Below, piece after piece: positions 44,201 through 56,200 of a DNA stretch of 64,000 nt (its first letter is position 1; each line of letters opens with the position of its first letter). Where the stretch lies: positions 22,673,037 through 22,737,036 of the forward strand of contig OX465103.1 of assembly GCA_949987565.1 (NCBI GenBank), written 5' to 3'. Below the pieces are notes generated by a model. The model saw only the letters and a list, made by a program, of their open reading frames with translations, ran no database searches and had not been told where the DNA came from. This DNA comes from Luidia sarsii. Lineage: Eukaryota; Echinodermata; Asteroidea; Paxillosida; Luidiidae. The translations under genes and the position numbers were made by a program.

Positions 44201-47200
44201 CATGGCTCAATTCGGCGAGCTACCGGCTCCCCACAGAGCCATACTTATTCTCGAATGCGAAAGCACAGACATGTCACCGCGCGTTTTCTCTACGCTGCAA
44301 ATAGTGTCGGGGGAACTCACCTCGACCCCTGGACTTGGCGCCGGGTTTGATGATCCAGATATTGCGCAGGCCGTCCATGTCCAGCTGGGGCAAGACAGCT
44401 CGTACCCTGTTCAGCATACTCTCGCAGATTGCACAGTAGTTACTTGACTCCGCTACGATGCCACCATCACTGGAGTGGGAAGGGGGGAGGGGAGAAGAGG
44501 GAAGGGAAGAGAAGGGACAAGACAGAACATGACGCGGAAAGTCTCGAGAATATCCCCAAGTAGCAGGAAATGATCCAAGATGGTGCCAGAGTCTGTGGCA
44601 ATAATATGGCAGTTCCACAAAAATTCTATGGCAGCTCTATGGTAGTTCTACAGCAGTTCTATGGCAGTTCTTTGGCAGTTCCACTAGTTTATGGCAGTTG
44701 TATGGCAGTTCTTCTGCAGTTCTATGATGACTCTATGCCAGTTCTACAGTACATCACCTCTACGGTAGTTGTATGGCAGTTCTGTGGACGTTCTATGGCA
44801 GTTCTACAGTAGCTATATGGCAAGTTCTATGCCTGATCTATGGCAGTTCTACGTCAGTTCTGTGCAAATTCTATGACAGTTCTACAGTAGCTATATGGCA
44901 ACTTATATGCCACATGTATGGCAGTTCTGTGCAAGCTCTATGGCAGTTCTAGGAACCCCCCTCCGACTCACAAGATCAGTTGGCAGTACTGGCGCACAAA
45001 CTCCTCCCACTGCTTCTCCGTCAGGAGGCCGGCCGCCTCCTGCTCGCCGTCCAGGAACTCGTGGTTCAGGTCGTCCAGGTGGTTGTTGACGATGTCCATG
45101 GCCGTGCGGACCAGGGAGGACGGCAGCACGGGGTTGGCCTTGGCCTTGGCCTTGGCCCGGCCCGCGCGGGACTGGGACCTGGGCGAGGCCTGGTTGTCAC
45201 TGCCATTGCCATTGTCATTGTTGTTGCAGTCGCTGTCGGCCTCGCAGTCATCGCTGTCGTCCATGGGGACGTCCAGCTCGCCGCTGTGCCGCTGCACAAC
45301 CCACTTCAGGATGCTGCAGGCCGCGGTCAGCCGGTAGTCCTCTGCGAGCGAAAGAGAAGAAAAAAACGACCACCGAGATCAGAGAAAAACAAACAAAAAG
45401 GGACTCCAATCTACAGTCCAGTCATCCTGCAGTCAGGCGGACCGTCCATCAAGGCACCGCCAGCTGTCTTCAAACCATAATATAATTTTTAGTTTTAAGG
45501 ACACATGATTTAAGGAGTCTGTGCAAGCCTACTCAGGTATCTCAACAAAAAAGAAACCATAGACAGCGATGCGTTTACACTCACAAGACAAACTGTCAAT
45601 TTTTTTGTTTATGGAGAAAGCCTTTCAGAAAGGACCTGCTAGGATCGAAAGCTCGGGCCCTCTAACTTTTATGAGATTTTTGCATTGCAGGTCATTTTAG
45701 TCAGCGAGCAGTTTGCAACAGTTTTTTGCATTTACTTCAATTTTGGTTTCTAAATCTCACTCTGCGGTCCGCTCACCGATAAATGATGCTTTCTCATCCT
45801 CAATGCAGATCTTGTAGCTCCGAGGGTAGAAATCGTTGGCGTCCATGTTCTCGTACCACTTTAGGCTCCGAAGGTGGGTACACAGGCCAGTCTGAAAAAT
45901 AGATTAAAAATCAAATTAAATTCAGAAGAACAAAACTGACAAGGAACTTTTAAAACAAGCTATGAACATTACTAAAAAAAAGAAGTAGACTGATGTTTTG
46001 GTCCTAGCAGAACCTTTCTCTCTGCCTTTCAGAAAGAAAAGTCCCACTTGGAATCGAAACATTAAGCCCTCTCCTTTGATATTTGTATCTGGGACATTTT
46101 TCATCAGTAAGCAGTTTGCAGCGTTTTGCTCTATTTTATTAACATAATGCAATGCCAAAATATTGCGAAATGTTTACTGAATTGAAATGACTCCCCCCCC
46201 CCACCATGGCAAAGACTAGTTGACTATCCTGCACAGCTCAGATGGGAAGAGCGCTTGTACGCAAAACAAGATGTCTCTGGTTCAAGTCCGGGTCCAGTCA
46301 ATGATTTCTTTGCCACTTTTCCAAAAAGAAATCCCGAGTTGTTAAAAAAAAAATCATGAAGGAATAGCATGGAATGACCATAACTACATGAGGGGCTTAG
46401 CACTTGAAAACCTTGAAAATCAGTGAAAGGCAAAAAAACAAAGGCTTGTAACTCACTAAATCGTACAACCAGCGAACAGACCCAAATGAAACAACTCAAA
46501 CACTAAATCTTTAGGATAACGAGCCACTTGTTTGCTTTATCAAGTGGTCGGGGCTTGATCCACAAGGTCCCACCTTAGTTGTAAAAGCACCGTTCTTGGC
46601 AAAGTGGTTGACAATTGTCTCCTTCCTCAGGAACCTGAAGTTGATAGTGTCCCGTCGGCACGTCCAGATGAAGAAAGGGTCGTTGTTCCGTACAATTCTC
46701 GACTGGTGGCAAAGGCAAAGGACAACAAATAGATCAATACAAAGAGTCGCAAAACTTCCCTTGGGCCTGACGTTTCGATCCTAGCAGGACCTTTCTCATC
46801 AAAGGCAGAGCTCTTACATTTTTCTTCTCTCGTATGTCCACCAAAGCAGTCAAAAACTGGCAGTTACTGAGGTAGGTGACCAACTCAAGTTCATCTACCT
46901 CTGTGAGTGGGCACGAGGGTCCCGTCACGGGGCACCCGTCAACGACGTGCCCATGGGTTTGTATCTGTCCACATGGACAGAGGTCAGAGTTCGCTATGAT
47001 TCCCCATTTCTTCGCGGTTGCTGCATATGCATTCATCACGGCTCTTGCATTGTGAGCCCAGCCACGCACTGAAAACACAGCCATCAGGCTGATAAACAGA
47101 CAGAAATGCCGGGCTGACTGCTCTTCTCCGAGCCGCACTCAGTCTCAAAAGAGACACAGTCTATCAGCGCAAGTATTCTACACTCTGTCAGGTGATTTCA

Positions 47201-50200
47201 GCCTTCCCTGCCTGTGCAATTCTGTTGGCGACATCGTAGCTAAACTCGTCCCTTTTTTTTTTTTCACAGCGACTGCGGCGACCCACTGTCGCAGGTCCGC
47301 CTCCGCTGGTCACTCACCATTATCCCGTAGATGTCGGTCGAGTCGGCACCTCCGTTCTCCTCATCGTCGCTCTCCGCTTGGCCGGCAACATCAGCAGCGT
47401 CGGCGCTGTCATCTGAAAGACAAACAGGCGAATGCCATGGTAAAGGAACGAGGAGATGCGGCAGCAGCCACACGCAACAGCTGCCTATTTCACGGAACTT
47501 CAAATGTTGCGGAACTCTCGCAAAACATTTCACCGCCTTTCCTAAATATTGCTGAAAAGAGTCATTTGGGCGCAAGGCTGGCGCAACATTTGCACGTCGC
47601 GTAACTTAAGCAACTTTTCTTGAAATCGGCTGCAGTTTGCTCACAAGTGAACAGGGCATCCACATTGATGATGCTGCTGTAGTTGGTGGTGCTGCTGGCA
47701 GCGGCTGGTGGTGGTGCTGGTGGTGGTGTTGGTGGCAGTAGTGGTGGTATGGTGGTGATGCCGATGGTGATTTTCTGAGATGTACTCTTAACCATCTATA
47801 AACCCAACCCTGATCTGTAAACGGAGGTGCACCCCTCCAACTCACCATTGTCATCGTCATTGTCGCTGTCATCGCTGTCATTGTCGTCGCTGCCGTGCTT
47901 CCTCTTGACCTTGTGCGGTGCCATGGTGCGATACTGCTTCTCCACCCAGTCCCGGGACCGTAGGCATTCCCGGACCACCGGATAGGGACCCTGAATGGTG
48001 AATATCTTCTTCAGCTGATGCGGAAAGGGGGGCAAGCAAAAGGAAAAACACGAAAAGACGAATGGTCAAGCAGCAATCCCACAGACTCAGACAGGACTAG
48101 GAACTAGGAATCAATGACTCACGACTCCGACTCAATGCTTGTGATTTAGGACTCAGATTTGACATAAAAAGACTAATGGCTTGGACAGGAGAGTCAACGC
48201 CGAGGTTGTGGGACTCAGACTCAAATTTCAGACTCAGACTCATTGCTCATGATTCAGGGCTCAAACTCGACATGAATGACTAATGCATTGTAGTGAAGAC
48301 TCAACGTTTGTGGTTCGGGACTAAGAATGTGACTCAGACTTAACATGAATGACTCATCATGACTTGGACTGGAGACTCCAACTCTTGTGGTTCAGGATTT
48401 AGACTCAAAATCACTGACTCAGGACTCAGACTCAAGGCTTGTGACTCAGGAATCAGACTCGAGGCTTGTGACTCAGAACTCAGACTCGAGGCTTGAGACT
48501 CAGGACTCAGACTCGAGACTTGTGACTCATGACTCAGACTCAAGGCTTGTGACTCATGACTCAGACTCAAGGCTTGTGACACAGGACTCAGACTCGAGGC
48601 TTGTGACTCAGGACTCAGACTCGAGGCTTGTGACTCAGGACTCAAGGCTTGTGACTCAGGACTCAAGGCTTGTGACTCAGGACTCAAGGCTTGTGACTCA
48701 GGACTCAAGGCTTGTGACTCAGGACTCGGACTCGACAGAAATGACTCGGGAGTTGGACTGGAGGACATCAGTGTTTGCGATTTAGGACAGGCGACCTTGA
48801 ACGGGGACTCAAAGCAAGTCTGTGCAATGGGAGGGGCGGGTAGACAGGGGAAGTGCCTGCACTGACCTTCATTGCCCGCTCTGCGGTCAGCTTGGCCTGC
48901 CGGAGCCTCTCGCCGCTCTGGGCGGCCGTCCGAGTGACCAGACTCTTGGGCTTACTGCGGGGGGAGGTGCCCGGCTCGGGGGAGGTGACCGTCTTGCTTC
49001 TCTGGTGGTTGGTGGGTGCCGGGTGTGAGGTGCTGGGAGATTCCGTTGACTCGCTGCCGATGCCTGTCACCAAGCAAGATGGGGTGGGGGGGTTAGAATG
49101 TTTCAGAAAAGCCTGCTTCTGCTGCTAACATTGGTTCATTCTTCACATGGCCAAAGATACTGCATCCAGCTTGTGCAATCCTATGAACTGCATCGGAGAA
49201 GTTAACTAGTTGCTGCACCTGGATGAAAAATGTGGATCTGAGATATTTGACAGTTGATGGCTTAAATGCGTCTGACTGGAAACTCATACACAAGAACAGA
49301 TATATGACTACTTTTTTTAAAGGTCCCAAGCTGCAGGCTGGATAGCCCATGTGTTTGAGTGGTGGTACGTTGAGCAGATCATAGGCCATTTACGAAATGA
49401 AGGCTTAGGCTTGGGCTTAGGGTTCGGTTACAATTTCTTATAAATCTAGCTTTCTAGACTTGTAGCAGACCTCACTAATACAAGTCTCTGGAGGAGGTAT
49501 GTGGTTAAATAAGACTTAAGGCTTTGCATGGTGGGTGAATCAATAGGAAGGTTTGCGGTGACACCGTGTATAAGGTCTCTTAAAGGAAGAGGTGTGGTTC
49601 TGAAAAGAACCTGAGTGGTAACTCGACGTTTCGACCAGTATGCTCTGGCCGTCAACAGGAGAATGTCTTGGACTCTGTGGTGGAACTCCTTATGTGCCGG
49701 TGGTCGCTGAGGCGGGAAGGCAGGAAAGATAATCCTCTGGGGAGGATTATCCTACGGGAGCTTAGGTCACTGAGGTGGGAAGGCGGGAAAGATAATCCTA
49801 AGGGGAGGATAATCCTAGGGCGAGACTAGTGGGGGGAACCTATGGGTGCTCACTGGGGTGTGTCAGATGGTGGTGGGGAGGCCGTGGATATGGGTGATCC
49901 ATAAGTCGGCTGGGGAAGGGGGGTCTTAGACTGGTATGTCTCAGTAACGTCGAGTTACCACTCAGGTTCTTTTCAGAACCACACCTCTTCCTTTAAGAGA
50001 CCTTATACATGGTGTCACCGCAAACCTTCCTATATAGGTATGTGGTTAATGGTATTACCATCTATGGGGTGCGTTGAGCTTCGCTTGTGGAGACCAAAGC
50101 TCCGAGGCTTTGGCAGAGCCTTCTGCCGTTTCAAAACCATGCTGGCTCCACTCTGGGTATAAGGTCCTATCAATGAACGAACAAAAGGCACATCCTCAGT

Positions 50201-53200
50201 TAATCTCAGTTGCAATGCACCATCTACCAACACCTGTGTGTTTTATTAATGAGTCTTGGTCCTACTGCAGGCTACACAGAGTTCATGTCATAAAAGAATT
50301 GACACTCTGTAGACACTGTGTTTCTAGTGATGTTGTATCGGGACATTTACACCTGGAATTGAGGCTACTCTTGGCAGGTTGAATCAGCAACTCTTAACCA
50401 TTTTGTGACTTTGATTAAATGGAACAAATTACTTTAAACAAATTTGTAAAAATGCGCGGCGATACGGACTGTTGATAAATCGCATATCAATGTGCAGTAA
50501 AAGAGTTGACTCGTGACCCGTCTATAAGGACAACGTGATACGTCCAGACCGCGAGATGGATGTGTGATCTACCCACACCAAGCCCCACCCCAACAACCCC
50601 CCCCCCTCTGCCCCCCCCAATGCCAGCCTACCTTCCTGAAGCCGCTGCAGGTGCTGGGCAGAGGCCTGGGGGAAGCCACGCCCCGCCCGGACCGGGTTCA
50701 AGGGCGTGGTCAGGTGGAGGGAGACCGAGCCCTCCACGCCCAGCCGGCCGTTGCCGTTGGCGACGTCGGCCGCCGCCCGGCTCTCGTTCAGGTTCGGGGT
50801 GGAGGTGGGAGTGCCCCACGCCGTGGAGGAGTTCTCCGAATTCTGCCCCACCCAAAAAACAAAAACAAAAAAGGATGAGAGAATTTAAACAAAATGGTCA
50901 ATGGAATGCAAATAATACTCATAAATAATACATTTTTAAGGCCCGCGGCCCCCAAAAAATACTAGATTTGCTTCTGGTTTCCCAGCCAACCCTATTTTGA
51001 CGGCACGGCCTACAAGTTTTTTTGGGGGGAAAGTGTGTTTCCTGTCTGACCCTATTTTGACTACGCGTCGGCGCGACCCTATTTTGTCGGCGCGACCACT
51101 GATTTAAATCAACCAACCCTGCATACATTTAAATCATGTTAATGGCTCGAATAATGTATGATAAACCAGTTTAGCACTTAGCCAGTACATGACACAGCAT
51201 AAAACAAAAGTAAAAAAAAAAAATCAATTATTTTACCTAACTACCTACCCTATTTTCAGATGCCATGTACAGGAAGCACAACTATCTATTTTTTTATTTT
51301 TTTATTTTTTTTTTTGGGGGGGGTCTTTTGATCCCAGCAGGACTTTGAGAGGGAAGGGCTCCTGCATGAATCAGGTCACCGGTCCTGGTCAATTTTTTTT
51401 TTAATTTGCACATTGGTCATTTGAAGTCAGTAAACAGTTCGCAATTTTTTTTTCAATTATCTTTAATATTAATCATAAAAAAAGATATGCAGAAACAGTG
51501 GCAACTGCTTACTGACTGAAATGACCAACATGTGAATCTACAAACATGGTACAGGGACTGATGTTTGGATCCTGGCAAGAAGCAGGACCTTTATTCTGCC
51601 TTGAAGGAAGGTCCTGCTAGGATCCAAACGTCAGGTCCTCGACAATCTGGAATGATTTCGTCCTTTCCAATCCACTCCCTTACCTCTTTGTCTCGTAAGG
51701 CCGCCGCCAAATGACTCTTCCTCGCCCTGAGGGTGGTGACCGGACTCAGCCGGCCTTTATACGGAATCTGGTTCCTCTGCTCCAGCTGGAAAGGGGAGAC
51801 AGGGTATCAGACACGGTAAATCGACGACCATCACAGGGGTCAGTATTATATACACATAACGCATTCTACATACTGCATGCTCCTTATACGAATCGCAGGA
51901 TCGGTGCTAGATGCACAGCCTCCATGCCTGTGTCAAAAAACCTGTGAGCGGGAGTTTGTGGTTTACTGGTATAAAGTAAAAGGTTTCCTCTCCTGGGTGC
52001 AATTTCATAGAGCTGCTTAAGCCCCAAAATTTGCTGAAAAACATGAAAAGCCTCGTTGAATAAGATCAGGTTGGCAAGGCCAGGGCTGGATTTCACAAAG
52101 CCTTACGATGCATCTTAACTCAACTTACGATGAATAACCTGTCGTAACTTTCCACAGGCCGTATGCTGTCTGTGCATCACTCATAGTCTTGCGATTGATC
52201 GTAAGTTACGATGGGTTTCATGAAATCGACCACAGGCCAGGTTGAGAGCAATATAAAACATTGAGGGTGAAATGATGGCTGGCAATCTTAGATTAAACAC
52301 AAATTGTCCTGCCAAGCAGGTTTTCTTGCTTCTACCAGGGTAAGTGGCTCTATGAAATATACATGTATATGGTCCTGTTCAGAGGGTATTCCCCTACAAA
52401 TTATGGTCCACAGCTTGCTGCTTTATTACGTGTTCCTGGGTTCTGTGCACAAGGCAGTGCTACAGTCCAAGCATCCACTAGACAGTGGGTCAAGTCTTGT
52501 TTTAAAAATGTCGGTCTGGACTGGCTGTCTAGGGCATTTTCTTTCTTGACAAAAAAAATCACAAATAAAATGGCACTCAAATTTGGCAGTTGATGTCTGA
52601 TTCAGAGCACAGGTCAGGCAAAAACAAAACATTCAGCCCTATCACTTGTTTTGTTGGTCTAGTGAGATTCTCCAGTAGATGCGTTCCAACTAGCACACAA
52701 ATTTGTAATCCACTTTTTGATTTTTGAATTGCAATTTTCGCTTTCCATGTGTCAACATAGAAATGTGAGGTAGCGATGTTTCGACAAATTTTGTCTGTCT
52801 GTGGACATGCAGAAAAAAATAGAATAAAAAAAATCCTCTCTAGGCATTGTTTTTCCCCCAGGAAATTTACTGCCAGGCGTAGGATATGAAACCAAAGCCC
52901 AAGCCCAGGTCAGACCTTTCATTTTGTAAAGGGCCCAGGCCAGACGACAACAAAAATGCATTCAATCAGCACCATGACAACCATCGGGAAAAACTTAGCG
53001 ACTGAGATGCTCATGCCATTTGTAGCCTGATAAAGGGAAAATAGTCAATCAATGATGGTTCATTACACGCGCCCTTGCAGAGCCCCCATCCCAGATTTGT
53101 TTCACGGCCATCCATTCAGATGTTAATTGTCACCACACAGTAGTGCCATTGCCCCCTGGTTTTTCCTTCATGGGCCCTGCGGTGGCATCCCTAATTTGCC

Positions 53201-56200
53201 TTCAGAACCATGCATACGTAGATGCACATGCCAAAAGACATTCATGACAGACATTATGTCAGTTAGCCACAAACACATAGGCCCTACTGTACTGTACTCT
53301 ATAATATTCTAGTGAGAGCACACTAAAGCATAATGTTTAACACATGCGCACACACACACCGGTACACACGTATACTTGTTGGGTATTTCCTTCATTCTCC
53401 TGTACTAAAAAAACACTCCCAGAAAAGCCTAATTCAAATTGCTCCCTTTCGAACATCCCTTTCTTTCCTAGGCTGAAATTTCTAGCAAACGTCCCTTATA
53501 CAGAATAGTTCCATTTGCGACGGATAAACATACCTCGGAAATTCCTCCTTTTTGAATTTATTCCAAATAATCAGTTTCGTGAAAACATTATGGGGTACCA
53601 AAAAAGTACCCCACAACGCGCGTTCTCATTGTTCTGAGTACCCACCCATTGTTCTTGTACCCCACAACCCACCCTATGTAAGCCCAGCAGGGTTTACCCT
53701 GGCATTTTGTGAGTCGTCTAAAGCAGGCAACCGATAATTTGCTCAGTCTAAAGCACTGTAATATATGTATACACTTGACTAATGTGCAAGGAAACATCAG
53801 ATACATGTATACCATACACAGCCCTTTGCACATAACGAGTTTTTTTTGGTGTGTACATTTTTTTTAAAGAATGATTTTGACCCCTCAGTGAGGTACCGAG
53901 TTTTGGAGACAAACACCTGAGAGGGTCCATCCACAGTGTGCACTGGGGCAGCCTCACAGTTTGATATACATGTAGGGGAACCCTGGCGTGCCAGGACACC
54001 TTTCCTAAAATACAGAAAACCGACTAAGAAGTCAAATCTAAGCAAATAACAATATATAATGAAGGGAGAGAAAATACTGTATTTTTTTTTTATTTTTTTT
54101 TTTAATTGACTACAGGTGAACTTATTTTTGGAAAATGACAGAAAATTTTGACTTGACCAGGGCTTCTGGTTTTGCATACTGTACATTTGCACATAGTTAC
54201 GGCAGAGTGGCAGACCCTCTAGATTTGGGGCAAGGTCAGATCATCTTGTCTTTTTGCATTGTCTTAAAAGCTTTCTTGCATCGTCTGCATGTTTTTCCAT
54301 ATAAATTGGACAATTTTCTTTTTGAAATCTGATCTCTGGAACATGGCATCTCAGAAGAAAGTGAATGAACAGGCAAAACATGAGACATGGGTGCGAGTCC
54401 GTAAAGTTGAATGTGGCTGACCTTAAGGGTCAGCGTGGGTCTACCCACCCTTCTCAGAAAGGGGAGCTGCCCCCCCCCCCTCTGGTCTGTACTGGCCTCC
54501 TGTGGAGGTGTCAGTGTCAAACAGTGGAGATAAAATACCCAGGAATTCTTAGCCTCTGACTGGCAGGGGACCGACTAGGTCTGATCAGAAATCGGGGAAG
54601 GGGAGTGGAACTGTGGGAGCCTTTTCGAGAGACTTAACAATTTTGGTTCCAATGGAGTTAAGATTTCAGCAGTCTGTCTTGTGTCTCTAAGGTCTGGATA
54701 GAAATTTCCTGTCATCATTTAGGGTTCGACCTTAACTATTTCTTTCTTTCGTTCTTTCTTTTTAAAACTGGTCAGCCCAGCCTTTTTCTTGAGACGATAA
54801 ATCCAGTGTGGACAGTGCATGCAGAGCGAGTCAGTAAACGCATACATCTGGGTCTGCATACGGCCGTGGGAGCGAGATCATGCTAAGTGCTGTACGCAGG
54901 CCACCAGACATGGATTTTGCATTATTTTGAGTCATTATAACCGCTCGCTCGGTTACATTCAGTCGGGGTCTTGGAAACATTTCCCCATAATATCGAAAGT
55001 CCAAGTGCAAACAGTGACTACATTTTATCATAATTCATTTTACCATTTTGGTAACCCAAAAAGTCAAATGCAAAACAAACAAAAAACGGCTATTGATGTA
55101 CATGTCTATGAGGAGTTGAGGACAAACTCTTATTGAAGTACATTCCCCTTGATGCAGAAGTATTTTCATGATGTAGAACTTCATAGACTTGTCTTTGTGC
55201 TGGAACATAAACACAAGGTATTTTTTCCAAAAGGTCTCAAAGCAAACCGACGCCACATATAACTGTTATCTGATTTTGTGGTCTCTATGGATATGTGTGC
55301 ACAACACATCAGTCATTAGACAGAGTTTGAAGTACAGCAGTCTACAACTGTATGGTAATTAGTAATTGGAAAGCTAATTTGGCAAACTGCCCATGGATTG
55401 ATAACAGTCTTTTTAAACACCTCTATGAGATAATCAGGTATAAATGGGGCTAAGTAGGCCTACATATGTGCATGTAGGGTGGCAAGGGAGTTGCTATGCT
55501 GACACACTGATTGATTTAATCAACACCTGGCTGCCAACTGGCCTAGATCGATTTATGAGGCGCTTGGTACTTGGTGGTACACAAACTGGGCAAACCCCAA
55601 TAATACTTTGAACTAACAAAGAGCCAGCCCATTATCCAATCCACTGTGGCACACCATGGACCATGGGGCACACTTGATTTGGTTTTTTTTTATCACATAT
55701 TGCCTAATTTTGATTATCAGACTTTTACCTTTGAATCTTGAGGTTGAAAAATCAAAAGATTAAGTTGGAAGTCGGTCAAGGGAGTCAACTTAACATGTAT
55801 ACAGCCTTCCAGAAAAGCTTCAGGACTGCAAATTTGAGTTAAGCTTTCTCCGTGGCGATGATTTTGTTTCCTTGGCTATTTAACATTTTTAGAGCTTTGG
55901 TGTGGTGATCGAGGCAATTTTGCAGGCAACTCGGAGCCAAGAGATGGCCATGTTGTAAACGTCAACAAACTCAATACTGAATAAGACATGTCCGAGTCAA
56001 TAAACAGTGGGACAATAGAATAGTTGCGGTAACTGTAGCCCTTAGTATGAGGACGAGGGTTTACGGTTTCCGCAACTATGGGACAATGACACGTCAATTG
56101 TGGTATTGCATTGTAGAGTGTAAGCAACACTTCCAAGTAACATTAGGTTGCGCCTAAAAATATGTAAAAATAATGGGTTAAATGACATTTGATGACAAAA

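Noticed and set aside
48340..48785. Frames with SPESQALS or DSDSRLVTQ repeats
   Set aside because: Minisatellite translations in TTLL intron 4.
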